Notes: generated from the letters alone by a model not told the origin. DNA of 64,000 nt from Nemertoderma westbladi (GCA_032718475.1 JAUCBJ010007554.1:62001-126000); one strand, 5' to 3'. Shown: positions 1 to 14,300, counted from the stretch's first letter. Numbers and translations are program-made.

Positions 1-905
1 CACGAGGATGATAAATTACTGGAAGGCCGGTTCCCGTGCTACTCTTTGGTGGAGATCTCCGCACGAGGATGATAAACTACTGGAAGGCCGGTTCCCGTGC
101 TACTCTTTGGTGGAGATCTCCGCACGAGGATGATAAACTACTGGAAGGCCGGTTCCCGCGCTACGCTACTCTTTGGTGGAGATCTCCGCACGAGGATGAT
201 AAACTACTGGAAGGCCGGTTCCCGCGTTACTCTTTGGTGGAGATCTCCGCACGAGGATGATAAACTACTGGAAGGCCGGTTCCCGCGCTACTCTTTGGTG
301 GAGATCTCCGCACGAGGATGATAAACTACTGGAAGGCCGGTTCCCGCGTTACTCTTTGGTGGAGATCTCCGCACGAGGATGATAAACTACTGGAAGGCCG
401 GTTCCCGCGCTACTCTTTGGTGGAGATCTCCGCACGAGGATGATAAACTACTGGAAGGCCGGTTCCCGCGCTACTCTTTGGTGGAGATCTCCGCACGAGG
501 ATGATAAACTACTGGAAGGCCGGTTCCCACGTTACTCTTTGGTGGAGATCTCCGCACGAGGATGATAAACTACTGGAAGGCCGGTTCCCGCGCTACTCTT
601 TGGTGGAGATCTCCGCACGAGGATAATAAACTACTGGAAGGCCGGTTCCCGCGCTACTCTTTGGTGGAGATCTCCGCACGAGGATGATAAACTACTGGAA
701 GGCCGGTTCCCGCGCTACTCTTTGGTGGAGATCTCCGCACGAGGATGATAAACTACTGGAAGGCCGGTTCCCGCGCTACTCTTTGGTGGAGATCTCCGCA
801 CGAGGATGATAAACTACTGGAAGGCCGGTTCCCGCGCTACTCTTTGGTGGAGATCTCCGCACGAGGATAATAAACTACTGGAAGGCCGGTTCCCACGCTA
901 CTCTT
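1..905. repeat. 61-bp minisatellite, ~15 copies, truncated by window edge
   Basis: Head-to-tail copies of a 61-bp unit starting CACGAGGATGATAAACTACT and ending GGTGGAGATCTCCG. Copies are nearly identical; differences are single substitutions (for example CGTGCT/CGCGCT/CGCGTT in the middle) and one copy near 160-175 has a 5-bp duplication (GCTAC twice). The array is already running at base 1 and stops at about 905. It lies downstream of the last visible hsp90b1 exon on the minus strand, so it is probably inside the next, unseen intron of that gene; this is inference. Short reading frames across it are by-products of the repeat. Confidence 0.95.
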
Positions 906-2124
906 TTATGTGCCGCCTTATCTGCTGGTTTAATGCCTTTTTTGAGCATTTTTTACCTTTCTAACTCGTATTAGACTCATTTTATTTGTTTTCAAGTGAA
1001 ATAATTTATTAAACCTACTTTATACTTTTACAGTAATTATTAATCTCAAAGCCAGAACTATGCGCAAATTTAATTTCTTTCTAGAAAGTTCATGTCACAT
1101 CAAATCACCACTAATAATTTATACGTAGGCACTATAATCATGATGTTTTGAAAAATTAGATCCACCATTTTTGAGGTTTTTAGTGCGTGTTTTTTTGTTA
1201 GAGGATCCATACCGCTGCACGCCACCTACCGGAAGAATGGGGAACAGGGTGATTTACGAATCACGCCCAGGTATCCAATATATCCAATATAATATTGCAT
1301 ACCAACGAATATGAGGTGAGGCGATGCTAGCCAGGTGATGGTTAATAACACATCTCAGGTGAGAAGCTAGCATAGGGCCGAAGGAATATGGGGTAACAGC
1401 AGTGGCGAAAACCAACCAATGGGGGGCCGCACATGGCGAGTATAACGTATATCCATTGGTAGGTCACCATGTAGGTAGGGCTGTGTGATAAGTTTCCATA
1501 CATTTTCCATATATCTGTTATCCAATATTAATTGTGTTCAGTTGGCTATTAACTACTGTGGATGTCGGACGGTTTTTGACCGTCGTCGCTGTAGTGACTC
1601 TGTAGTACTTTGAATGATTGTGCTGTAATCCATCTACCGGTACTTATATATACATATCAGCTATTATTAACAACGATAACTTTTATATTTCACCGGCCTA
1701 CGACCTTTCAACCTTCAGTCACCACACCACAAACGCGGCAACGCGTACTATTCCACGACATTGATTTACCCGGTCGGGAGCCCTCGCCAACTCGGAACCC
1801 GTCACATTTTTCAAGCTTTTATTAGCTTTTTTGGGAGCTTTATTCGATATTTTATGTTTTAATATTCCAAAATTATGATATTTATTTTGTAGCAATGGAT
1901 TTCTAGAATATTTTCTAACTATAGAAAACTTGAAGAGGCAGCGCGGAAACGGGCCAGTAAACCATCCTGGTTTCACTATTTCGGGTTTGTGGCGCATCTT
2001 AAAAACTAATTGGGCAAGAATGTAACCTTTTTTATAGTGTCACACGTTTTACTTATAAATGTTGGAATTAAATACTTATTGTTTAGTGTATTTATAAGAA
2101 CATCGCTTTTATACTAAAACTCAC
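906..2124. other. Unassigned sequence, probably hsp90b1 intron 7
   Basis: Mostly AT-rich single-copy sequence between the 61-bp array and the last visible hsp90b1 exon. I searched the minus strand for the continuation of the GRP94 middle domain and saw none, so the next exon is presumably beyond the left edge. No RNA gene or convincing ORF is visible. Confidence 0.5.
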
Positions 2125-2334
2125 CACTCCTTTAATGAAACTCAAGTATTTGGGTAACATCTCCTCGAATTTATCGGTAATAAAAACTCGTCTCACGTAC
2201 ATCTTGATGTTGTCCATCTTTGGGTTGTCGGTTAGCATATCAGTGGGGGCGTTGGGAGGGATATAGAGAATACTCTTAAACGTAACCTCACCCTCTGCAG
2301 TAAAGTGGATCTTACCGAGAGGGCCAACCATGTC
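2125..2334 (-). CDS. hsp90b1: hsp90b1 coding exon 7 (middle domain)
   Basis: Acceptor CCCCTAG before 2334, donor GTGAGT after 2125; 70 codons in phase 0. Encodes [16 protein letters not shown], a variable loop, then [20 protein letters not shown] and FIKGV, all landmark middle-domain segments of GRP94. The next exon (expected to begin VDSDDLPLNVSRE-like) is not in the window. Confidence 0.95.
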
Positions 2335-5300
2335 CTAGGGGATGTAAAGTCAAAGTCTAAGGTGGAATAAAAAACTAATGTGAGAGACCAAATTTGTATA
2401 AAAATGTACAATTTTTGCCAATAACAAAAATAACGAATAATAAACATTTACGGTTAAAGGATAGGTAACGATTTTGCTTTTTCAACTTTTTCTACTATAT
2501 ATGCATACCGGTACCCAACAACGTGTAAAAGCAAAACCCATTGGATAATATTCTTTCAATCTGCTCAGGATGTTGAGTACCGATGCCCAACTACAGCCGC
2601 CAGACTGCAGTGGTTATATTAAAAATGTTACAGAAATGTGGACATTTTACATTTTTTATACATTTCTCGATAGTTTTTTTTACTCCTACAAAGAGGTCAG
2701 GGCAGATAACCATTAAGTTTTGGATGAGTTGGCCGCAATAATTCCCGATCCCAAATCCCGAAAATTGTGGATCACGATCCCGTTGTATCACTACCATGTA
2801 CCGCCGGTCCGGTTATGGACATACTCACATCCGCCCTGATCTACCTATAACAAGGAGTTGTTGTACATTATTCGAACTAAAGTTTGTTATTAATTTATTC
2901 TCGTCTCTTGGTCTAGTTTGCTTACCTCGCTCAATGCGCTCGCCGTTATCTTGAGACTGGCGATAAAAAAATTATATTTTATTAAACTTTACAATAAATA
3001 TAGTTAACATACAAAACTTTGGCGAACACCACAGTTAGTATTAACATTGATTTCAGTTGATCTGCGAACTACATTGGTAACTAACTGATTTCAGTTGATC
3101 TGCGAACTACATTGGTAACTAACTGATATCAGTTGATCTGCGAACTACATTGGTAACTAACTGATATCAGTTGATCTGCGAACTACATTGGTAACTAACT
3201 GATTTCAGTTGATCTGCGAACTACATTGGTAACTAACTGATTTCAGTTGATCTGCGAACTACATTGGTAACTAACTGATTTCAGTTGATCTGCGAACTAC
3301 ATTGGTAACTAACTGATTTCAGTTGATCTGCGAACTACATTGGTAACTAACTGATTTCAGTTGATCTGCGAACTACATTCTGCGAACTACATTGGTAACT
3401 AACTGATATCAGTTGATCTGCGAACTACATTGGTAACTAACTGATTTCAGTTGATCTGCGAACTACATTGGTAACTAACTGATATCAGTTGATCTGCGAA
3501 CTACATTGGTAACTAACTGATATCAGTTGATCTGCTAACTACATTGGTAACTAACTGATATCAGTTGATCTGCGAACTACATTGGTAACTAACTGATATC
3601 AGTTGATCTGCGAACTACATTGGTAACTAACTGATATCAGTTGATCTGCGAACTACATTGGTAACTAACTGATTTCAGTTGATCTGCGAACTACATTGGT
3701 AACTAACTGATTTCAGTTGATCTGCGAACTACATTGGTAACTAACTGATATCAGTTGATCTGCGAACTACATTGGTAACTAACTGATATCAGTTGATCTG
3801 CGAACTACATTGGTAACTAACTGATTTCAGTTGATCTGCGAACTACATTGGTAACTAACTGATATCAGTTGATCTGCGAACTACATTGGTAACTAACTGA
3901 TTTCAGTTGATCTGCGAACTACATTCTGCGAACTACATTGGTAACTAACTGATATCAGTTGATCTGCGAACTACATTGGTAACTAACTGATATCAGTTGA
4001 TCTGCGAACTACATTGGTAACTAACTGATATCAGTTGATCTGCGAACTACATTGGTAACTAACTGATATCAGTTGATCTGCGAACTACATTGGTAACTAA
4101 CTGATATCAGTTGATCTGCGAACTACATTGGTAACTAACTGATATCAGTTGATCTGCGAACTACATTGGTAACTAACTGATATCAGTTGATCTGCGAACT
4201 ACATTGGTAACTAACTGATATCAGTTGATCTGCGAACTACATTGGTAACTAACTGATATCAGTTGATCTGCGAACTACATTGGTAACTAACTGATATCAG
4301 TTGATCTGCGAACTACATTGGTAACTAACTGATATCAGTTGATCTGCGAACTACATTGGTAACTAACTGATATCAGTTGATCTGCGAACTACATTGGTAA
4401 CTAACTGATATCAGTTGATCTGCGAACTACATTGGTAACTAACTGATATCAGTTGATCTGCGAACTACATTGGTAACTAACTGATTTCAGTTGATCTGCG
4501 AACTACATTGGTAACTAACTGATATCAGTTGATCTGCGAACTACATTGGTAACTAACTGATTTCAGTTGATCTGCCAACTACATTGGTAACTAACTGATA
4601 TCAGTTGATCTGCGAACTACATTGGTAACTAACTGATATCAGTTGATCTGCGAACTACATTGGTAACTAACTGATTTCAGTTGATCTGCGAACTACATTG
4701 GTAACTAACTGATATCAGTTGATCTGCGAACTACATTGGTAACTAACTGATTTCAGTTGATCTGCGAACTACATTCTGCGAACTACATTGGTAACTAACT
4801 GATATCAGTTGATCTGCGAACTACATTGGTAACTAACTGATTTCAGTTGATCTGCGAACTACATTGGTAACTAACTGATTTCAGTTGATCTGCGAACTAC
4901 ATTGGTAACTAACTGATATCAGTTGATCTGCGAACTACATTGGTAACTAACTGATTTCAGTTGATCTGCCAACTACATTGGTAACTAACTGATATCAGTT
5001 GATCTGCTAACTACATTGGTAACTAACTGATATCAGTTGATCTGCGAACTACATTGGTAACTAACTGATTTCAGTTGATCTGCGAACTACATTGGTAACT
5101 AACTGATATCAGTTGATCTGCGAACTACATTGGTAACTAACTGATATCAGTTGATCTGCGAACTACATTGGTAACTAACTGATATCAGTTGATCTGCGAA
5201 CTACATTGGTAACTAACTGATATCAGTTGATCTGCGAACTACATTGGTAACTAACTGATTTCAGTTGATCTGCGAACTACATTGGTAACTAACTGATATC

Positions 5301-8300
5301 AGTTGATCTGCGAACTACATTGGTAACTAACTGATTTCAGTTGATCTGCGAACTACATTCTGCGAACTACATTGGTAACTAACTGATATCAGTTGATCTG
5401 CGAACTACATTGGTAACTAACTGATATCAGTTGATCTGCGAACTACATTGGTAACTAACTGATTTCAGTTGATCTGCGAACTACATTGGTAACTAACTGA
5501 TATCAGTTGATCTGCGAACTACATTGGTAACTAACTGATTTCAGTTGATCTGCGAACTACATTGGTAACTAACTGATATCAGTTGATCTGCGAACTACAT
5601 TGGTAACTAACTGATTTCAGTTGATCTGCGAACTACATTGGTAACTAACTGATATCAGTTGATCTGCGAACTACATTGGTAACTAACTGATTTCAGTTGA
5701 TCTGCGAACTACATTGGTAACTAACTGATTTCAGTTGATCTGCGAACTACATTGGTAACTAACTGATTTCAGTTGATCTGCGAACTACATTGGTAACTAA
5801 CTGATATCAGTTGATCTGCGAACTACATTGGTAACTAACTGATATCAGTTGATCTGCGAACTACATTGGTAACTAACTGATATCAGTTGATCTGCGAACT
5901 ACATTGGTAACTAACTGATATCAGTTGATCTGCGAACTACATTGGTAACTAACTGATTTCAGTTGATCTGCGAACTACATTGGTAACTAACTGATATCAG
6001 TTGATCTGCGAACTACATTGGTAACTAACTGATATCAGTTGATCTGCGAACTACATTGGTAACTAACTGATATCAGTTGATCTGCGAACTACATTGGTAA
6101 CTAACTGATTTCAGTTGATCTGCGAACTACATTGGTAACTAACTGATTTCAGTTGATCTGCGAACTACATTGGTAACTAACTGATATCAGTTGATCTGCG
6201 AACTACATTGGTAACTAACTGATTTCAGTTGATCTGCGAACTACATTGGTAACTAACTGATATCAGTTGATCTGCGAACTACATTGGTAACTAACTGATA
6301 TCAGTTGATCTGCGAACTACATTGGTAACTAACTGATATCAGTTGATCTGCGAACTACATTGGTAACTAACTGATATCAGTTGATCTGCGAACTACATTG
6401 GTAACTAACTGATTTCAGTTGATCTGCGAACTACATTGGTAACTAACTGATTTCAGTTGATCTGCGAACTACATTGGTAACTAACTGATATCAGTTGATC
6501 TGCGAACTACATTGGTAACTAACTGATATCAGTTGATCTGCGAACTACATTGGTAACTAACTGATATCAGTTGATCTGCGAACTACATTGGTAACTAACT
6601 GATTTCAGTTGATCTGCGAACTACATTGGTAACTAACTGATATCAGTTGATCTGCGAACTACATTGGTAACTAACTGATTTCAGTTGATCTGCGAACTAC
6701 ATTGGTAACTAACTGATTTCAGTTGATCTGCGAACTACATTGGTAACTAACTGATATCAGTTGATCTGCGAACTACATTGGTAACTAACTGATTTCAGTT
6801 GATCTGCGAACTACATTGGTAACTAACTGATTTCAGTTGATCTGCGAACTACATTGGTAACTAACTGATATCAGTTGATCTGCGAACTACATTGGTAACT
6901 AACTGATTTCAGTTGATCTGCGAACTACATTGGTAACTAACTGATATCAGTTGATCTGCGAACTACATTGGTAACTAACTGATATCAGTTGATCTGCGAA
7001 CTACATTGGTAACTAACTGATTTCAGTTGATCTGCGAACTACATTGGTAACTAACTGATATCAGTTGATCTGCGAACTACATTGGTAACTAACTGATTTC
7101 AGTTGATCTGCGAACTACATTCTGCGAACTACATTGGTAACTAACTGATATCAGTTGATCTGCGAACTACATTGGTAACTAACTGATTTCAGTTGATCTG
7201 CGAACTACATTGGTAACTAACTGATTTCAGTTGATCTGCGAACTACATTGGTAACTAACTGATATCAGTTGATCTGCGAACTACATTGGTAACTAACTGA
7301 TTTCAGTTGATCTGCGAACTACATTGGTAACTAACTGATATCAGTTGATCTGCGAACTACATTGGTAACTAACTGATATCAGTTGATCTGCGAACTACAT
7401 TGGTAACTAACTGATTTCAGTTGATCTGCGAACTACATTGGTAACTAACTGATATCAGTTGATCTGCGAACTACATTGGTAACTAACTGATATCAGTTGA
7501 TCTGCGAACTACATTGGTAACTAACTGATATCAGTTGATCTGCGAACTACATTGGTAACTAACTGATATCAGTTGATCTGCGAACTACATTGGTAACTAA
7601 CTGATTTCAGTTGATCTGCGAACTACATTGGTAACTAACTGATATCAGTTGATCTGCGAACTACATTGGTAACTAACTGATTTCAGTTGATCTGCGAACT
7701 ACATTCTGCGAACTACATTGGTAACTAACTGATATCAGTTGATCTGCGAACTACATTGGTAACTAACTGATTTCAGTTGATCTGCGAACTACATTGGTAA
7801 CTAACTGATATCAGTTGATCTGCGAACTACATTGGTAACTAACTGATATCAGTTGATCTGCGAACTACATTGGTAACTAACTGATATCAGTTGATCTGCG
7901 AACTACATTGGTAACTAACTGATATCAGTTGATCTGCGAACTACATTGGTAACTAACTGATTTCAGTTGATCTGCGAACTACATTGGTAACTAACTGATA
8001 TCAGTTGATCTGCGAACTACATTGGTAACTAACTGATATCAGTTGATCTGCGAACTACATTGGTAACTAACTGATATCAGTTGATCTGCGAACTACATTG
8101 GTAACTAACTGATATCAGTTGATCTGCGAACTACATTGGTAACTAACTGATTTCAGTTGATCTGCGAACTACATTGGTAACTAACTGATTTCAGTTGATC
8201 TGCGAACTACATTGGTAAATAACTGATATCAGTTGATCTGCGAACTACATTGGTAACTAACTGATATCAGTTGATCTGCGAACTACATTGGTAACTAACT

Positions 8301-11300
8301 GATATCAGTTGATCTGCGAACTACATTGGTAACTAACTGATATCAGTTGATCTGCGAACTACATTGGTAACTAACTGATATCAGTTGATCTGCGAACTAC
8401 ATTGGTAACTAACTGATATCAGTTGATCTGCGAACTACATTGGTAACTAACTGATTTCAGTTGATCTGCGAACTACATTGGTAACTAACTGATATCAGTT
8501 GATCTGCGAACTACATTGGTAACTAACTGATATCAGTTGATCTGCGAACTACATTGGTAACTAACTGATATCAGTTGATCTGCGAACTACATTGGTAACT
8601 AACTGATATCAGTTGATCTGCGAACTACATTGGTAACTAACTGATATCAGTTGATCTGCGAACTACATTGGTAACTAACTGATATCAGTTGATCTGCGAA
8701 CTACATTGGTAACTAACTGATATCAGTTGATCTGCGAACTACATTGGTAACTAACTGATATCAGTTGATCTGCGAACTACATTGGTAACTAACTGATTTC
8801 AGTTGATCTGCGAACTACATTGGTAACTAACTGATTTCAGTTGATCTGCGAACTACATTGGTAACTAACTGATATCAGTTGATCTGCGAACTACATTGGT
8901 AACTAACTGATTTCAGTTGATCTGCGAACTACATTGGTAACTAACTGATTTCAGTTGATCTGCGAACTACATTGGTAACTAACTGATATCAGTTGATCTG
9001 CGAACTACATTGGTAACTAACTGATTTCAGTTGATCTGCGAACTACATTGGTAACTAACTATATGGTGGCTGAGGCATTGAAAAAGTTCGTATGTTGGAA
9101 ATTTGGAGAAAAGTATAAGAGTTGGATGTTACAGCTAAGAAAATTCTTTGTTTTTGAGTATAAAAATATTTACTAAAAACTGTGGATTTCCCTGGTCGAT
9201 TTCTTGAGCATTTATTTATATTGAGAGATAAACAGAGATATTTCGACTATAATATGTCTGGTCGTATAGAACACAACGGTATTTGAACCAACCTTGGAGA
9301 TGGTCTTGTAGAATTCATCATACTCCTCGTCAGTAACCTCTGCTGCTTTCCGTGTCCATATCGGTTTGGTTGAGTTCATCAGCTCCCAGTACCAAACTGT
9401 TTCTTTCTTTGTTTTCTTCTCTTTAACTTCTGCCTCGGCCTCCTCCTCAACAGTTGCATCCTCATCATCCGTGTCCTTTAGAAAACGATATTTTAACAAA
9501 ATTTAAAATATTATTTAAAGCGGCGACTGTTGACATCGCGTTGTGAACATTTTTATATAAGTTGAAAATAAAACTATAATTGCCTAAAAAGGGAAAATCG
9601 ACAAAATAAAGCTGCTTACGAACAAAAACGTAACTGTAACCGGCGCTATTGGCACCTCGTTTATTGTTTAGGATAGAATAAAATGTCACTGTAACCGGCG
9701 CTATTGGCCCCTCGTTTATTGTTTAGGATAGAATAAAATGTCACTGTAACCGGCGCTATTGGCCCCTCGTTTATTGTTTAGGATAGAATAACATGTCACT
9801 GTAACCGGCGCTATTGGCCCCTCGTTTATTGTTTAGGATAGAATAACATGTCACTGTAACCGGCGCTATTGGCCCCTCGTTTATTGTTTAGGATAGAATA
9901 AAATGTCACTGTAACCGGCGCTATTGGCCTCTCGTTTATTGTTTAGGATAGAATAAAATGTCACTGTAACCGGCGCTATTGGCCCCTCGTTTATTGTTTA
10001 GGATAGAATAACATGTCACTGTAACCGGCGCTATTGGCCCCTCGTTTATTGTTTAGGATAGAATAACATGTCACTGTAACCGGCGCTATTGGCACCTCGT
10101 TTATTGTTTAGGATAGAATAAAATGTCACTGTAACCTGTTGCTTTCCCTTAATTGATATGTTAGACAAAAGTTATATAACAACAAAACTATAACAACTAT
10201 CATGGGGTTATAACTTCGAAGTTAATTAAATCATTCATTTTCCCAACATTCCAACTATTTACCTTTTTCTCATCCTCTACTTCCTTATCTTCCTCCGGCT
10301 TCTCTTCCTCGACTGGCTTCTCTTCCTCTTCAACTTCAACGTCCTCCTCTTTACTGGTCCACAAATAAATATTAAAGTTTATGAACTGCGAATATTTCTT
10401 GACTAATTCTTGCACAGTGCTTGTCTCAAGGAAATCTTGGGCTTCTTCTTTCAAATGTAAACTGTAAGAGAATAGAATTACAAGTAATAGTTGTATTACC
10501 TCAAATAATATCATCTTAAAATAGGGGAAACTCTAATAAGCCATCAGGTCCGCGTAGTTCAATCCCTCTTTCCGGTGAATTTTTTTTGATAGTAAGATTG
10601 GTAATAAGCCATTCAAGAAGTTAGTTCATCTGTTAATAGACGCGGACCTTTGTCCCTTGGGCGATTTCGCGCTTATAATAATACTGTTATAGATTTATAT
10701 AATTTTTCTAGGTTGTTCCCTACATAAGTTCTCGCTGTTCGCATACCTTAGTTTAGTTGTTCCACAAGGTGTTTCCATATGTTCCATGATCACCGGGTAC
10801 CACGAGTCAGTTGTGCCGCGTAGGGTTACAGGAAAACGTACCTTATAGTTAGTTGTGCCGCGAGAGTTTAGACGATCACAACAAACCTTATAGTTAGTTG
10901 TGCAGCGAGGGGTTAGAGGATCACATACCTTATAGTAGTGCCGCGAGAGGTTTGAGGATCACACACCTTCTAGTAGTGCCGCGAGAGTTTAGAGGATCAC
11001 ATAACTTATAGTTAGTTGTGCCGCGAGAGTTTAGAGGATCACATCACATACCTTATAGTTGGGTGTGTCGCGATAGTTTAGAGGATCACGTATCTTATAG
11101 TTAGTTGTGCTGCGAGAGGTTTGAGGATCACATACCTTATAGTTAGTTGTGCCGCGAGGGGTTAAAGGATCTTAGATACCTTATATTAGTGCCGCGAGAG
11201 GTTTGAGGATCACATACCTTATAGTTAGCTGTGCCGCGAGGGGATAGAGGATCAATTACCTTATAGTAGTGCCGCGAGAGTTTAGAGGATCACATAGCTT

Positions 11301-14300
11301 AGCTGTGCCGCGAGAGTTTATAGAATCACATACCTTTTAGTTAGTTGTGCAGCGTGGGGTTAGAGGATCACACACCTTATAGTTAGTTGTGCCGCAAGAG
11401 TTTAGAGGATCACACACCTAGTTAGTCGTGCCGCGAGAGGTTTGAGGATCACATACCTTATAGTTTCTTGTGCCGCCAGAGGTTAGAGGATCACATACCT
11501 TATAGTTGTGCCGCGAGCTGTTAGTGGATCACTTAGCATATAGTTAGTTGTGCCGCGAGAGGTTAGACGATCACATACCTTAGTTAGATGTGCCGCGAGA
11601 GGTTTGAGGATCACATACCTTATAGTTAGTTGCGCCGCGAGGGGTTAGGGGATCTTAGATACCTTATAGCAGTGCCGCGAGAGGTTTAAGGATCACATAC
11701 CTTATAGTTAGCTGTGCCGCGAGGGGTTAGAGGATCAATTACCTTATAGTAGTGCCGCGAGAGTTTAGATGATCACATACCTAGTTAGTTGTGCCGCGAG
11801 AGGTTTGAGGATCACATGCCTTAAAGTTAGTTGTGCCGCGAGAGGTTAGAGTATCACATACCTTATAGTTAGTTGTGCCGCGAGAGGTTAACGCATTACA
11901 TACCTTATAGTTGTGCCGCGAGGCAAAGTATTCCCTCTAGGATCGAGGTTGACAGAGAACTCTGCCGCATTGCTCTCCCAGATGTATTGATCGTCGTCGT
12001 TATGTTTGGACGTTACGACAACCCGATCGGCAACCAAAAACGACGAATAGAAGCCAACCCCGAACTGCCCGATTAAATCGTTGTCGGAAACTTGGCCGCC
12101 CTGAAACGGAAGCAATTCTACCTTACACACTCATACCTACCTACTGCACCCAACCATTATATTGTCAGGGTAAATACAAATATATTATAAAGTAAAAACA
12201 TGCAGATTGATACGCCTTTTATAATGTAATAGGACAATATGATAATGCTCTCCATAGCGAAAAATATCCCGTAAAATATCCCGAAAAATATTCCGTATTT
12301 TACTGTGGTTGAGTTCGAGTGCAAGGTACCCATAGCCAACGACAATGTGGAACAATGTAACGTACCGGTGCATGGGTAGGCAACTGTAAAACCTAAAATC
12401 TACAATAAATAATGTTGGTGTGGGTAACAAACAATATTATAAATGATTGACAGATTAGGTACAAACGAACATCTGTCAGATTTTACCACAAATTTCAAAG
12501 TTAAATATAATATAGTGTTTTTTAAACTTTTAAATGTGTTTTAGACATATTAGGGGGGGGGGGGGGGGGGGGTTGTAAAATGGCTGTCAAATTAGTGTTA
12601 GAGGTTGGCTATAGCGATACCGGCAACTATTTTATCAAGGTCAACAACTCTATGGACCCCTAGCGGCTGGCGTTGGAATTAGAGATTTCACTAAAAACTT
12701 TACTAAACCCGCAATCTTAGTCCAAATTTCTTGAAACCAACTTTTTGGACTCAGCACCATCGAATCTACAAAAAATGGTAGAGGAGATAGTAATTTGAAA
12801 AATGAAAAAAGTCATCCCGAGATAATCGCCTTCAAACTCTCCCGCTGTGATCTGGTTGGTTATCTGGCACGAAGGAAACCCAACTACGCGCCGCTGATTT
12901 CATTGTCAGTCTTTTCATCAGTCTCAGTCATTTCATCTAGTCTGTCGGTTGTCTGTCTGTCTTACAATTTTACGGACAGACCGTTATACGGAAACTATAC
13001 GTTATACGGTCTCGCTAAGCGGTTTTCAGATGAGATGAATTAATGTATATTAAATTAAAAAAACAACAATTTGTAATTTTAATACCTGTTGTACCGTTGC
13101 TTTATATTGACCTAACATACTGAATGATTTACATATTATTTGGAAGCGCCAAATGTTTAACAAAAAGTTGGAATTTAAGCCAATTTGAGAAATATTCATA
13201 AAAGATAATTCAATTCTTTAAAATGACCATTTCGTATCGGGATTTGTTAGAACCTTACGTTTTCGATGCTTCTGATTTGGAATTTGCAGATTGTTTTGTT
13301 TGTCAATGTTGATGAATTTGCGATCGATTTTTTGATAAATCTGGCGAAAATTTATTTTTATGTTAAATTATCTCTCTACCTAGACGAATCCCAACGATAT
13401 GAACAAACAAACTTCCCCAGTTCGGCATAACGAAACGTTTAATGGCAAAAATCTTTAACTCATCCGGTCTAGTGATACAGTTTATATTTCTTTACAGTTT
13501 TTATTACCTTACTGGTTGGTTACCTAACTGAACACTAAAAAAGTATGTGTATTGTGTATGTCAACAATTTGAGTCTAAAAGCGTAAAATTACGTGCGGCG
13601 AAACTTCAACAATGCCCGAAATGTTTCGTGGCCTCAACTTATTTTACCGACTCAATACGTTCGTTAGTGTAACAAATACTAGAATCTGATATGAACAGTG
13701 TAAAGTAATACTTTATAGACAAGTTAAGTGGTTAAATCACTAAAAAAAATAGCTACCAAAAACTCACTAACCTATCAATATCACTAAAATTTGAGAGTAT
13801 GAGAGTTTGAAAGTATCTTTCTGACTAAAGCAGTGCGAGATATTGGATGTAGCAGGATTGGACAACAAAACAATAACTCCAAGAGTTAGTGGATGTAAAC
13901 CTAAACAATAAGACAATCCTTATGTACAATATCTCATCAACTACAGAAACTTACCGTCATCTTCTGGAAGAATTCATTAGTTCCGCTCTTGGCGATGGTC
14001 CCGAGGTTATTAACCAAGTCGTTCTTGGTCATCCCGATCCCCGTGTCCGTTATGTGAAGCATTCCGTTCTCTTTGTCGGTTTTTATACGGATGCTGAGCT
14101 CCTCGGTCGCCGTTAACGCGTCTTTATCGGTGAGCGATAAGAATCGGATCTTATCGAGAGCGTCGGAGGCGTTACTGATCAACTCCCGGAGGAATATCTG
14201 TAAATAATTGGAGCCATTAGAAACCTAAAGTAAACCTAATGCGTGCCGGCGTAAACCTAATGCGTGCCGGCGTAAACCTAATGCGTGCCGGCGTAAACCT

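Noticed and set aside
1610-1997. Open frames of 71 and 92 codons in both strands
   Set aside because: Low-complexity, no recognisable motif, no splice context; probably chance frames in intronic sequence.
3048-9060. Possible origin of the 38-bp unit from an hsp90b1 exon junction, as in intron 4
   Set aside because: I compared the unit with both neighbouring exon ends and found no match.
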